A DNA stretch of 52,906 nt from DAOTWA01 sp034435955 (GTDB lineage: Bacteria; Chloroflexota; Anaerolineae; Anaerolineales; Anaerolineaceae), in the NCBI GenBank assembly GCA_034435955.1, contig DAOTWA010000057.1, positions 1 to 52,906 of the forward strand, read 5' to 3'. The notes under the pieces were generated by a model. It saw nothing but the letters and a program-made list of their open reading frames with translations, was not told the DNA's origin and made no database searches. Below are positions 23,441 through 32,411 of this stretch, in pieces (the first letter of the stretch is position 1; each line of letters begins with the position of its first letter). The position numbers and the translations under genes were made by a program.

Positions 23441-24103
23441 TCAGGATTTCTCTTCTTCCTCCTCGACTTCTTCTTCCTTCTTCCCACGGCCGATCACTTC
23501 GGGTTCCTCGACCTCGGCTTCCGCCTCGGCAGGTACTTCCTCGACTTCCTCTTGGGCTGCGGTGATCACCACCACCACCTCGTCCGGATCCTCCAATACC
23601 TCCACGTTATCAGGGATCGGCAGATCACGGATCAGGATGCTGTCGCTGATGTTTGCCAGGCCCGAAACGTCCACCACAATGCGGGAAGGAAGATCTTGTG
23701 GCAGGCATTCCACTTCAATTTCGTTAACGCTCTGATAGACGGTGCCGTTTAAATCTTTGACTGCTGGGGCAACTCCTTCCGTCTCGATGGTAACCCTGGC
23801 GCGGATCTTCTCGGTCAAGGAGACGGCCTGGAAGTCCACGTGCAGAAGTGTGCCTTTGATAAAGTCACGCTGCCGCTCACGCACCAGCGCCGAGTGCTCT
23901 CTGCCATCCAGATGCAGGGTTAAAAGCGTCGTTCCGCTGACATTGGAAAGCAACTTGGTTGCATCGTGCAAGTTCATCGAGATGGGAGTGGGATCGATGT
24001 GATGCCCATACAGCACACCGGGCAGGATCCCTTGCCGGCGAAGTGCCCCTACTTTCTTACCCGTTACTGTTCGACGGGTCGCTTCGATAACAATTTTATC
24101 CAT
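23441..24103 (-). CDS. rplY: 50S ribosomal protein L25 (CTC/TL5 form)
   Basis: A 220-residue long-form L25. The N-terminal 5S-rRNA-binding domain (IEATRRTVTGKKVGALRRQG, then ILPGVLYG) is followed by the second TL5/CTC beta domain (VTIETEGVAPAVKDLNGTV, EVECLPQDLP, 'IVVDVSGLANISDSI', 'VVVVI'). The last 40 residues are almost all acidic (runs of Glu) and likely disordered. It sits on 5S rRNA in the large subunit. ATG at 24103 is preferred because GAAGGA is 8 nt upstream. The in-frame ATG at 24112 would be too close to it. Confidence 0.93.
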   Translation of the reverse strand: MDKIVIEATRRTVTGKKVGALRRQGILPGVLYGHHIDPTPISMNLHDATKLLSNVSGTTLLTLHLDGREHSALVRERQRDFIKGTLLHVDFQAVSLTEKIRARVTIETEGVAPAVKDLNGTVYQSVNEIEVECLPQDLPSRIVVDVSGLANISDSILIRDLPIPDNVEVLEDPDEVVVVITAAQEEVEEVPAEAEAEVEEPEVIGRGKKEEEVEEEEEKS

Positions 24104-24224
24104 TTGATCCATCCTTCGAGCGCCTCTCACCCTTTGGGGGTTACCCTCGCTCTGCTGGAATGATACCGGCGCGAGCCGGTTGAGGTGAAGATCCTTTTTT
24201 CCACGAGACAGGAATGCATGGCAA
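24104..24224 (-). promoter_or_regulatory. rplY leader with small hairpin
   Basis: About 120 nt separate the predicted transcription start from the ATG. The leader contains a perfect hairpin ACCGGC-tcgc-GCCGGT (24180-24165). This may be an autoregulatory site for L25, but nothing in the sequence proves it. Confidence 0.35.
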
Positions 24225-24230
24225 AGGCTG

Positions 24231-24259
24231 ATTGTATCCGCGCTGCCCACGCCCGTCAA
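24231..24259 (-). promoter_or_regulatory. promoter of rplY
   Basis: Minus-strand TTGACG (24259-24254), exactly 17 nt, TACAAT (24236-24231). It separates rplY from the upstream thioredoxin-domain gene. Confidence 0.7.
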
Positions 24260-24269
24260 GTGCATTTTC

Positions 24270-26339
24270 TCAAGTAACAGAACCACGCGATGGATCGTAT
24301 GGCCTTTCGAGCTGTTCGACCAGCTCCTGCGGATCGTTAACCGGCTGGCGGCAGACAAAATTCTCGCAGACGTAAGCGCTGGGCAGTCCGCCGATCAGCG
24401 GGCGCTCGTCCAGCAGCCGGGGTGAGCCACTCTCGGGCGGGTATGGAGATACCGCCAGCACGCTGCGGGGGAGGAAATGTTTATTTGCCACGCGGTGAAG
24501 CGCCTGTGTTCGCGGGTCATCGGGCTGACCGAGGATGGCGATCTGGCAAACCGGTCCAATTGCAAAGTCGATAGCGCTCAGCCAATGACCGAAAGCGGTT
24601 GGATAGCGAACGGCCAGCGGCATGGCGGTGCCTAGCATGGCCTCCGCCTGGCCGCGCCATTCCCCCGGCTCGCCGTAGGCTTCCAAAAGCAGCAGGGCGT
24701 AGGCCGCCTGGGCATTACCGGAGGGTATGGCGTTGTCTTGGATGTCCTTGGGGCGTGCCAGGAGGGGGTCGGCATCGTCGCGCACATCGAAGAAGCCGCC
24801 TTGGGGATCAGCGTAGTGGGCGAGCATTTCATTAGCCAGCTCTACGGCGGCGGCGTACCAGCGCACCTTGGGTGATGCGCGGTACAACTCGAGCAGGGAG
24901 ACGATCAATCCAGCATAATCTTCCAGGCAGGCGTCGTGCCGGGCGTAACCCGCGCGCCAGGAGCGCAGGAGTCGGGCGGTTGGATGAAGGGCGGCGAGCA
25001 GAAAATCGGCTGCCCGCTCGGCTGCGGAAAGATAATCGCTGCGCTCCAGAACAAATCCAGCTTCAGCCAGTGACAGAATCGCGAGCGCGTTCCAGGCGAC
25101 CAGCACCTTATCATCCGTGGCCGGCCGGACGCGCCGGGCGCGCTCCTTCTGCAAGCGGTTGTGCAGTTCCCTCATTCGGGCGGGCACCTGCTCAACCGGG
25201 ATATGAAACCGGACGGCAAGCTCTGAGTCGCCCACGGCGCGCTGCAGGATGACGCGGCCATCGAAGTTGCCTTGCTCCGGCAGGTTATAGGCGGTCTGGA
25301 GGAGGTCGAAGGCCTTCTCGTCGGCCAGCGCGCTCCGAATTTCATCTATGGTCCAGAGGTAATACCTGCCTTCCTCGCCCTCCGAATCGGCGTCCAGACT
25401 GCTGTAAAAGCCGCCTTCGGGAGCAGCCATCTCGCGTAAGATGAAGTCGAGCGTCTCTTCGGCGATGCGCCGGTAGAAAGGTTTGGCAGTCAGGCGATAG
25501 GCATGCAGGTAGGCGCGGCTGAGTAAAGCGTTGTCATAAAGCATTTTCTCGAAGTGCGGCACCAGCCAATCGTCATCGGTGCTGTAACGGTGAAAGCCTC
25601 CCCCAACCACATCGTACATGCCGCCGCGCGCCATGGTCGTCAGCGCGTGTTCGGCGGCCTGTAAAGCAGCCGTGTCGCCCCGGGTGGCCTGGCGTAGGAG
25701 AAACTCGATACTCATTGGCTGAGGGAAACGGGGTGCATTGCCCCACCCGCCGTGCTCCCAATCGTAGGAGAGCACCAAAGTCTCGCTGGCTTGGTGGATG
25801 GCGGAAGGTTGGAGAGCTTGCGGTTTAACCGACCATTGGGTGGATTCGCGCAGATGGTGGGCAACATCCCGGCCGATGCGTTCGATCTTCTCGCGGTCAT
25901 TTTTCCAGGCGGCGGCGAGCTGCATGAGCACATCGCCGAATGAGGGCATACCATAGCGCGGCACGGGCGGGAAATACGTGCCGGCGTAGAAAGGCTCGCC
26001 ATCTGGGGTGAGGAATAGGGACATGGGCCAGCCGCCTTGACCGGTCATGGCAACCAATGCATTCATGTAGATGCTGTCGAGGTCAGGGCGCTCTTCGCGG
26101 TCCACTTTAATCGGCACGAACTCGCGGTTGAGCAATTCGGCGATGCGCGGATCCTCGAAGGATTCGTGCGCCATCACATGGCACCAATGGCAGGCAGCGT
26201 AACCGACGCTGAGAAAGATTGGTCGTTCTTCCAATCTGGCTTTCTCCAGCGCTTCCGTTCCCCATGGATACCAGTCAACCGGATTATCCGCGTGTTGGAG
26301 AAGATAGGGAGAGGTTTCGTGTATCAATCGGTTGGGCAC
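24270..26339 (-). CDS. thioredoxin-domain protein, YyaL/SPATA20 family (DUF255)
   Basis: A 689-residue protein. The N-terminal thioredoxin-like DUF255 domain reads RLIHETSPYLLQHADNPVDW, then LSVGYAACHWCHVMAHESF (with CHWC in the active-site position) and 'GQGGWPMSLFLTPDGEPF'. The rest is an alpha/alpha barrel like six-hairpin glycosidases, with GGFHRYSTDDDWLVPHFEKM, 'GGFYSSLDADSEGEEGRYY' and 'VLVAWNAL'. The family is widespread from bacteria to animals and its function is unclear. The GTG at 26339 is chosen because AGGAGA lies 6 nt upstream, so eleven upstream codons are excluded. The protein has full family length. Confidence 0.93.
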   Translation of the reverse strand: MPNRLIHETSPYLLQHADNPVDWYPWGTEALEKARLEERPIFLSVGYAACHWCHVMAHESFEDPRIAELLNREFVPIKVDREERPDLDSIYMNALVAMTGQGGWPMSLFLTPDGEPFYAGTYFPPVPRYGMPSFGDVLMQLAAAWKNDREKIERIGRDVAHHLRESTQWSVKPQALQPSAIHQASETLVLSYDWEHGGWGNAPRFPQPMSIEFLLRQATRGDTAALQAAEHALTTMARGGMYDVVGGGFHRYSTDDDWLVPHFEKMLYDNALLSRAYLHAYRLTAKPFYRRIAEETLDFILREMAAPEGGFYSSLDADSEGEEGRYYLWTIDEIRSALADEKAFDLLQTAYNLPEQGNFDGRVILQRAVGDSELAVRFHIPVEQVPARMRELHNRLQKERARRVRPATDDKVLVAWNALAILSLAEAGFVLERSDYLSAAERAADFLLAALHPTARLLRSWRAGYARHDACLEDYAGLIVSLLELYRASPKVRWYAAAVELANEMLAHYADPQGGFFDVRDDADPLLARPKDIQDNAIPSGNAQAAYALLLLEAYGEPGEWRGQAEAMLGTAMPLAVRYPTAFGHWLSAIDFAIGPVCQIAILGQPDDPRTQALHRVANKHFLPRSVLAVSPYPPESGSPRLLDERPLIGGLPSAYVCENFVCRQPVNDPQELVEQLERPYDPSRGSVT

Positions 26340-26630
26340 TCGAGTCTCCTGTATTATGATATTAAAAACCAAGTAATTTATAAGATAATAATCATAATTA
26401 TTGTATAAAGATTATACCAGAAAGGTGAAAGATCAAGGACTGCTCATATTGAGCAGCGAAGGCCTTCAAGACCTTCGTGATCCATGGGAGCCGAAGATGA
26501 GGTTTTATAGCTCGAGATTCAAAGGGAACGATTCGTGATCAGGCCCGGCCTGAGCGGTTGTTTCCAGCGCGGCGTTTGATCGCTACGCGGCTGCGAAATT
26601 TTCCCCTCTTTTTGTGGCAGGGTGAGGGCA
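26340..26630. other. 290-bp intergenic region
   Basis: A/T-rich near 26360-26420, then ordinary sequence. A short inverted repeat CGAAGG/CCTTCG lies near 26456-26480. I see no terminator with a T-run for the SIS gene and no credible gene. Confidence 0.35.
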
Positions 26631-27671
26631 CTAGAGTGTCTCGGTGACCTTGGTGAGACCCGCGGGGTGGTCGGGGTCCAGGCCTTTGTTGCGGGTCAGC
26701 TCGAGGGCGAAAAGCTGTCCAGGCAGCACGGCCAGTAGGGGGGTAAGCCATTCAGGGACTTTTGTCGGCAAGGGCAGACCCAGATTAGCCTGCTCCAAAA
26801 GCAGCCCGTCGTCGGAGATGATCACCTGCTCGGATCCCAGCTTCTTCAAAGCGGTGACCAGGTCGGTGATGTCGGTCGAGACGGCCCCGCGCGGTGCGGC
26901 CAGGATGACTGGATAGCCCTGGTGAATCACGGCGATCGGTCCATGGCGGAAATCGGCCGAAGAGTAGGGATCGGCCAGAACACGGCTGAGCTCTTTGATT
27001 TTGAGGGCTATCTCGAATGCGGTAGCGTAGTTGTAGCCGCGCCCAATCACCGTGCAGCGGTCCATATAACGATAGCGTTCGACGTGAGGGAGTTGTTTGA
27101 CTGTCTCCTCGAGCGTTCGCTGCATAAGCTCCGGCATGGACTTGAGCTGGTCCAGGTGTTGCTCATTCTCTTCCAACAGGCAGGAGAGCATGGCCAGCAC
27201 GACCAGGGAGGCGGTGTAGGTCTTGGTGGCGGCCACGGCGCGCTCGTGGTCGGCATGCAGGGGCACAACGAAGTCCGCCGTCTGAGCCAGAGGGGAATTG
27301 GTTTCATTAACGATCGCCAGAGTTGGACGGCCTTGCTTTCGCCCTTCCTCGAGCACCGCAACGATATCCGGTGATTGGCCGGATTGGGAAATGCCGATGA
27401 TCAGGGCGTGCTTCAGGCTGGGGGGATTCTGGTACAGCGTGAACAGGGAGGGGGTTGCCAGAGCGACTTGGAATTGGTTGTGTGCGCCGAACAGATATTG
27501 GGCGTAACGGGCGGCGTTATCCGAACTTCCCCGCGCAGCGATCACCACATATGAAAAAGTCCCCTGGAGCCGGGCAACGATTTTACGAGCATTGTCGATT
27601 TCTTTCTCCAGCACACGCCTCACCACACTGGGCTGCTGGAAGATTTCCTCTTCGAGTATCGAAACGGCCAT
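26631..27671 (-). CDS. SIS-domain sugar isomerase (GlmS isomerase-half/AgaS-like)
   Basis: A 346-residue protein with two SIS domains and no glutaminase domain. SIS1 shows VVIAARGSSDNAARYAQYLF, IIGISQSGQSPDIVAVLEEG and 'VPLHADHERAVAATKTYTAS'. SIS2 shows VIGRGYNYATAFEIALKIKE, 'ADFRHGPIAVI' and PLLAVLPGQLFAL near the end. It ends in 'LDPDHPAGLTKVTETL', the typical GlmS-type C-terminus. It probably isomerises or deaminates an amino-sugar phosphate. The substrate is unknown. GGGAGAG precedes the ATG at 27671. Confidence 0.9.
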   Translation of the reverse strand: MAVSILEEEIFQQPSVVRRVLEKEIDNARKIVARLQGTFSYVVIAARGSSDNAARYAQYLFGAHNQFQVALATPSLFTLYQNPPSLKHALIIGISQSGQSPDIVAVLEEGRKQGRPTLAIVNETNSPLAQTADFVVPLHADHERAVAATKTYTASLVVLAMLSCLLEENEQHLDQLKSMPELMQRTLEETVKQLPHVERYRYMDRCTVIGRGYNYATAFEIALKIKELSRVLADPYSSADFRHGPIAVIHQGYPVILAAPRGAVSTDITDLVTALKKLGSEQVIISDDGLLLEQANLGLPLPTKVPEWLTPLLAVLPGQLFALELTRNKGLDPDHPAGLTKVTETL

Positions 27672-27726
27672 GTTCTCTCTCCCTGAGCATTGCATGGCAT
27701 AATTATATTCCAGTCGGCGACCAGCA

Positions 27727-27755
27727 TTGCGAGGTGGATTTAGCGGGTGTATACT
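27727..27755 (+). promoter_or_regulatory. promoter of the acetyltransferase-like gene
   Basis: TTGCGA (27727-27732), 17-nt spacer, TATACT (27750-27755), about 75 nt before the ATG at 27832. Confidence 0.6.
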
Positions 27756-27831
27756 CTGACCCATTCCTGCTACAACTCTTTGAATTTGCACCCGGTTAAG
27801 TTCAACTCCTGATCTGAAGAGGGCTGGATAA

Positions 27832-28959
27832 ATGGTCAAGATTGAAAAAGTGGACGTCGCCAATAAAACCCAGGTCGAGCGTTTCATCCGTATCCCATTC
27901 CGTCTGTATGCCGGTTGCGCTCAGTGGGTTCCGCCTTTCATCAGCGACGTCAGGCTGATGATGGATCGCAAGCGGCACCCGTACTATGATCACTCCGACG
28001 CTGAATTCTTCATCGCCACGAAAGATGGACGCGATGTTGGGCGCATCGCGGCTCTGGAAAACAAACCATTCAATGAATATCACCTTACTCGTGACGCAGA
28101 ATTTTATCTTTTCGACGCCGAGAACGACCAGGAAACTGCCACCGCGCTGTTCGATACCGTGTTCGAATGGGCCAAAAGGCGCGGATTAAACCACGTGGTA
28201 GGGCCCAAAGGTTTTTCTGCTTTCGATGGCTACGGCATTCAGATCGAGGGATTTGAACATCGTCAGATGATGACGATGATGAATTACAACTTCCCCTATT
28301 ACCGCGAATTGGTGGAGAAGATCGGCTTTAGCAAAGAGGTGGATTTCGTCTCCGATTACATGAGCCGCGATACATTTAAACTGCCCGACAAGGTCAGGCA
28401 GATCGCCGAAATCGTCGAGCAACGCGGAACGTTTAAGGTGGTGAGCTTCAATTCGAAGAAGGAGCTGCGCGATTGGGCCCCGCGCATCGGCGAAGCGTAC
28501 AATCGAACATTCGTCAAGAATTGGGAATATTACCCACTCACCCAGCGTGAAGTCAAATTCGTGCTGGACAACATTCTGACGGTGGCAATCCCCCAGCTCA
28601 TCAAGATCATCGTCCACGGTGAGGACGTGGTGGGATTCCTATTCGCCTTTCCAGATGTGTCCAGGGCTTTGCAAAAGAACAAGGGCCGCCTAGGACCCAT
28701 CGAGATCGTCCGCCTGCTGCGGGAGCTGCGCACTACGGACTGGGTATCGCTCAACGGCGCCGGAGTGCTGCCGGAATACCAGGGACGGGGTGGAAATGCG
28801 CTCCTGTATACCTATATGGCCAAGACGATGGAAGATTTTCACTATCAGCATGCTGAGCTCACTCAGGTGGCCGAGACAACGGTTCAGATGCGGCGCGACC
28901 TGGAAAATGTGGGCGGGCGGCCGTATAAAAATCACCGCGTCTATCAGATACACATTTAG
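27832..28959 (+). CDS. GNAT-fold acetyltransferase-like protein
   Basis: A 375-residue soluble protein of a conserved uncharacterised type. The first half reads YAGCAQWVPPFISDVRLMMD and FFIATKDGRDVGRIAALEN, a GNAT-like beta segment, then 'VVGPKGFSAFDGYGIQIEGF'. The second half ends with a clear GNAT acetyl-CoA loop analogue, GAGVLPEYQGRGGNALLYTY. A double GNAT fold is likely. No substrate can be assigned. GAGGGCTGG lies ahead of the ATG. It is divergent from the SIS gene and monocistronic. Confidence 0.8.
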   Translation: MVKIEKVDVANKTQVERFIRIPFRLYAGCAQWVPPFISDVRLMMDRKRHPYYDHSDAEFFIATKDGRDVGRIAALENKPFNEYHLTRDAEFYLFDAENDQETATALFDTVFEWAKRRGLNHVVGPKGFSAFDGYGIQIEGFEHRQMMTMMNYNFPYYRELVEKIGFSKEVDFVSDYMSRDTFKLPDKVRQIAEIVEQRGTFKVVSFNSKKELRDWAPRIGEAYNRTFVKNWEYYPLTQREVKFVLDNILTVAIPQLIKIIVHGEDVVGFLFAFPDVSRALQKNKGRLGPIEIVRLLRELRTTDWVSLNGAGVLPEYQGRGGNALLYTYMAKTMEDFHYQHAELTQVAETTVQMRRDLENVGGRPYKNHRVYQIHI

Positions 28960-29029
28960 ATCACCGTTGGTAACCGCGCCGGTAGAACAAATGAAAAGGG
29001 TTTGGAAATAGATACCGGGAGGGAATGGA

Positions 29030-29755
29030 TCAATCTTTTTGTGGATTGCGCATAGACATATTCTCTCTGCGCAATTGATGAATTGCACGCTCAAAATCAA
29101 TCGGGTAGGCGGACGCGAAGCTCAACCGCTCTCCGCTGGTCGGGTGATAGAAGGTCAGCGACCTGGCATGCAGGGCGACCCGCGGCAGTCCAGGAATCAT
29201 CAGTTGATCCGGTTTGACCTGGCGGCGGTTGTAAAGGGTATCCCCGACGATTGGGTGGCCAACGGCGGCGAGGTGTGCACGGATTTGATGCGCATAGCCA
29301 GTATGGGGCTGCGCCTCGATCAGGGTGTATCCGCTAAATCGTTCCAGGCAATAAATGGCGGTGAACGCAGGTTTCCCAGCCTCTTGATCGACCACGGTGC
29401 GGTGCCTGCGATCACCATCGACGCGAAGGGGTAAATCGACCCCCGTCGTTTCCCAGGTCGGCGAGCCAACCACGATGGCGTGGTAAATTTTAGCGGTCTG
29501 TCGGTTCTCAAACTGCATGTTGAGCGCGCGGTGAGCCTGCGGGGAACGCGCCAGAACCATCACTCCGCTGGTATCGCGGTCCAGGCGGTGGACCACCCAA
29601 AGGCGCCCAAATTCGGTCATCAGGACGCCCGCCAGGTAGGGCCGTGAGCGGTCATAGCCATCTGGCAGGCTGAGCAGGCCGGCCGGCTTATCCACGACCA
29701 GTACGTCTTGATCGCTGTAAATTACTTTCGGAAGCGGGAAAGGAGCGCCCTCCAT
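29030..29755 (-). CDS. RluA-family pseudouridine synthase
   Basis: A 241-residue protein without an S4 domain. Motif I is DVLVVDKPAGLLSLP. The catalytic motif HRLDRDTSGVMVLARS contains the essential aspartate, followed by KIYHAIVVG and the C-terminal 'HTGYAHQIRAHLAAVGHPIVGD'. It converts uridines in rRNA or tRNA to pseudouridine. The short form resembles RluA/TruC more than RluD. The usual HTGRTHQIR reads HTGYAHQIR here, so the Arg-Thr pair is replaced. It starts 7 nt after the aldo/keto reductase gene ends, so the two are cotranscribed. Confidence 0.9.
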   Translation of the reverse strand: MEGAPFPLPKVIYSDQDVLVVDKPAGLLSLPDGYDRSRPYLAGVLMTEFGRLWVVHRLDRDTSGVMVLARSPQAHRALNMQFENRQTAKIYHAIVVGSPTWETTGVDLPLRVDGDRRHRTVVDQEAGKPAFTAIYCLERFSGYTLIEAQPHTGYAHQIRAHLAAVGHPIVGDTLYNRRQVKPDQLMIPGLPRVALHARSLTFYHPTSGERLSFASAYPIDFERAIHQLRRENMSMRNPQKD

Positions 29756-29762
29756 GCCAGCA

Positions 29763-30734
29763 TCACCAGGCGTAAGCCATGGGCGCCTCACCGCCGGGGC
29801 CGGGCCAGATCTCGTCCAGCTTGCGTAAAGTGCCTTCTTCCAGGTTGATTTCCAAGCTGTGCAGGCTGCTCTCAAGCTGTTCCTGCGTGCGTGGGCCGAT
29901 GATTGGCGCAGTGACGGCAGGGTTGTGCAGCAGCCACGCCAGAGCCACCTCGGCCGGGTGTTCGCCCAGCTCCCTGCACAGGTTCAGGTAGGCCTGCCGC
30001 TGTTGGCGGTGTTTTTCGATCCGCTCGCGTGTCCGCTGGGACGTCCGCCGCATCTGGTCCCCATCCTCCGGCTCGCCCGCCAGCATTCCGCCGGCCAGCG
30101 GGCTCCAGGCGATTAAACCCAGTCCATAATTGCGGCAGGCGGGGATCACTTCCAGCTCGACCGTGCGCACGCTCAGATTGTACAGGCTTTGCTCGCAGAC
30201 CAGACCCATGAAGTTGCGTCGGCTGGCCTCGGCCTGCGCCTGGGCGATATTCCAGGCGGCAAAATTGCTGCTGCCCACATAGATGACCTTTCCGGCCTGC
30301 ACGAGGATCTCCATGGCCTGCCAGATTTCTTCCCAGGGTGTCCCCGGATCGAAGTGGTGCATCTGATAGAGGTCAATATGATCCGTTTGCAGGCGGCGTA
30401 GACTGTCCTCCACAGCGCGTCGAATGTGATAGGCCGACAGCCGCCCATCATTGACCCCCTCCCCCATGCGCCCGAAGACCTTTGTCGCCAATACGATCCT
30501 CTCCCGCCGGCCTCCGCCTTGCGCCAGCCAGCGTCCGATGATCTGCTCGGTGAGGCCCTGGCCAAGCTGCTCTCCATACGTGTTGGCGGTGTCGAAGAAG
30601 TTGATTCCCAACTCCAGGGCCCGATCCATGATCTTGAAGCTGTCTTGCTCGCTTACCCGCGGGCCGAAATTCATCGTTCCAAGGCACAGCCGGCTGACCA
30701 TCAAACCATTGCGCCCAAGATGGATGTAATCCAT
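29763..30734 (-). CDS. aldo/keto reductase
   Basis: A 323-residue TIM-barrel oxidoreductase. It has LGRNGLMVSRLCLGTMNFG at the start, 'NFFDTANTYGEQLGQG' with the catalytic Asp and Tyr, KVFGR with the lysine, and 'DLYQMHHFDPGTPWEEIW' with the histidine. The NADP-binding region near the end is PIIGPRTQEQLESSL. It resembles the YajO/PdxI-type family. The ATG at 30734 has GGAG 8 nt upstream, and eight codons further upstream are excluded. A minus-strand TATAAT lies at 30778-30773. Confidence 0.93.
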   Translation of the reverse strand: MDYIHLGRNGLMVSRLCLGTMNFGPRVSEQDSFKIMDRALELGINFFDTANTYGEQLGQGLTEQIIGRWLAQGGGRRERIVLATKVFGRMGEGVNDGRLSAYHIRRAVEDSLRRLQTDHIDLYQMHHFDPGTPWEEIWQAMEILVQAGKVIYVGSSNFAAWNIAQAQAEASRRNFMGLVCEQSLYNLSVRTVELEVIPACRNYGLGLIAWSPLAGGMLAGEPEDGDQMRRTSQRTRERIEKHRQQRQAYLNLCRELGEHPAEVALAWLLHNPAVTAPIIGPRTQEQLESSLHSLEINLEEGTLRKLDEIWPGPGGEAPMAYAW

Positions 30735-30881
30735 GGCTATTTCTCCACTTAATGGCATAAAAGTTAGTGGAAATTATACCTTTGCGCTTCCAGAGATTGC
30801 CATCACCTGGAAGTCATCATTCTTCTAACCAGGTTCGAAGAGTAAACCGGTATAGAATTAATGTCTGGAGGAGGGTACGTT

Positions 30882-31190
30882 ATGCATATCGTAATCGTTG
30901 ATATCCACGTTTTGCCGGAGAGGCTGGAAGAGTTCAAAGCAGCTACGCTCGAAAATGCCGCCAGCAGCCTCCAAGAACCCGGGGTTGCCCGCTTCGATTT
31001 CCTGCAGCAAGGCGACGACCCCACCCATTTCGTGCTGTTTGAGGCGTATTATCAGCCTGAAGATCAGCAAAAACATCGCGAGACCGCTCACTACCAGGCC
31101 TGGCGCGATCGCGTGGCGAGTATGATGGCCGCGCCGCGCGTTGGCACCCGATACGTCAACCTTTTCCCGCCCGATCATCAATGGGGATGA
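30882..31190 (+). CDS. antibiotic biosynthesis monooxygenase (ABM) fold protein
   Basis: A 102-residue dimeric ferredoxin-like protein. It has IVDIHVLPERLEEFKAATLE, 'EPGVARFDFLQQGDDPTHFVLFEAY' and 'HRETAHYQAW', the classic ABM/YgiN/LsrG pattern. Members are quinol monooxygenases or isomerases. The start at 30882 is chosen for GGAGGAGGG upstream. It lies 3 bp before the alcohol dehydrogenase gene, so the pair is an operon and probably works in one small-molecule pathway. Confidence 0.88.
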   Translation: MHIVIVDIHVLPERLEEFKAATLENAASSLQEPGVARFDFLQQGDDPTHFVLFEAYYQPEDQQKHRETAHYQAWRDRVASMMAAPRVGTRYVNLFPPDHQWG

Positions 31191-31193
31191 CCT

Positions 31194-32348
31194 ATGCGCT
31201 TTGAGTTTGCCACAGTCGGGCGCATTCTTTTCGGCCCCGGGACGTTAAAAGAGTTTCCTCCGTTGGCGCCCACCTTTGGAAAACGGGCATTGCTGGTCAG
31301 CGGGCGCTCCATGGAGCTCAACAAGTCCCTGGTCCAGCAATTGGAAGGCCATGGGATGTCCGTCAGCGTGTTCGCTGTTGAGCATGAGCCGACCGTGCAA
31401 CTTGTACGTCAGGGCCTGGCGATCGCCCGACAAACCCAATGTGACTGCGTGATCGCCCTTGGCGGGGGCAGCGCCATTGACGCCGGCAAGGCCATCGCCG
31501 TATTGCTCACCAATCCCGGCGATGTGCTCGATTACCTGGAAGTGGTCGGTGAGGGCAAATCCATCACCCAACCAGGCGTCCCATTGATAACTATCCCCAC
31601 GACGGCAGGGACAGGCGCCGAAGTGACCCGCAACGCCGTGTTGTTGGTGCCGGAGGAGCGGGTAAAAGTCAGCCTGCGCAGCCCGCATTTGCTGGCCAGG
31701 CTGGCGGTGGTGGATGCGGAACTGACCTACTCCCTGCCACCCGATGTAACCGCCAGCACTGGAATGGACGCGCTGGTCCAGCTCATCGAACCCTTTCTGT
31801 CTCCTCGAGCCACGCCGATCACCGACGCTCTGTGCCGCGAAGCGATTCCGCGCGCAGCCCAGGCGCTGCCGCGCGCCTATGGCGACGGCCAGGATAGCCG
31901 CGCCCGCGAGGATCTTTCCCTCGCCAGCCTGTTCAGTGGATTGGCTTTGGCAAACGCCGGCCTGGGTGCCGTTCATGGTTTCGCATCGGTGATCGGCGGA
32001 CTGGTATCAGCAGCTCACGGAGCGATCTGCGCCCGCCTCTTGTCGCCGGTGATGGCGGCGAACTATCGTGCGCTGCAGGAAAGAGATGCAGAATCGCCCA
32101 TTCTCACCCGTTTCGATGAAGTGGCCCGGCTGGTGACTGGAGCAGCGTCGGCGCGCGCCGCAGATGGAATTGCCTGGCTGGCGGATTTATGCACAGCGTT
32201 GGCCATCCCGCGCCTGTCTGACGTCGGACTGACCAGGGGGGATTTCCCCTGGGTGGTGGAACACACCCAATCCGCCAGCAGTACAAAGGCCAACCCGATC
32301 CGCCTGACGACAGAAGAGTTGATGGAAATCCTGGAAGCCGCTTATTGA
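31194..32348 (+). CDS. iron-containing alcohol dehydrogenase family protein
   Basis: A 384-residue type III alcohol dehydrogenase. The NAD-binding motif GGGSAIDAGKAIA (about residues 91-103) is followed by PTTAGTGAEVT and 'ASTGMDALVQLIEPFLS'. The metal ligands are supplied by His in GAVHGFAS and AAHGAICA, with an upstream Asp. The family oxidises or reduces alcohols and aldehydes with Fe2+. GGGGATG precedes the ATG. It may act on the product of the adjoining ABM protein. Confidence 0.92.
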   Translation: MRFEFATVGRILFGPGTLKEFPPLAPTFGKRALLVSGRSMELNKSLVQQLEGHGMSVSVFAVEHEPTVQLVRQGLAIARQTQCDCVIALGGGSAIDAGKAIAVLLTNPGDVLDYLEVVGEGKSITQPGVPLITIPTTAGTGAEVTRNAVLLVPEERVKVSLRSPHLLARLAVVDAELTYSLPPDVTASTGMDALVQLIEPFLSPRATPITDALCREAIPRAAQALPRAYGDGQDSRAREDLSLASLFSGLALANAGLGAVHGFASVIGGLVSAAHGAICARLLSPVMAANYRALQERDAESPILTRFDEVARLVTGAASARAADGIAWLADLCTALAIPRLSDVGLTRGDFPWVVEHTQSASSTKANPIRLTTEELMEILEAAY

Positions 32349-32411
32349 TCGTATCGTCGTTTCAGCGGTGTAGTGAAACCCTGCCTTTCTAAATCATCCA
32401 GGCGGACGGGC

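Noticed and set aside
31245..31976. 243-codon minus frame inside the alcohol dehydrogenase gene
   Set aside because: Antisense shadow without ribosome binding site or motif.
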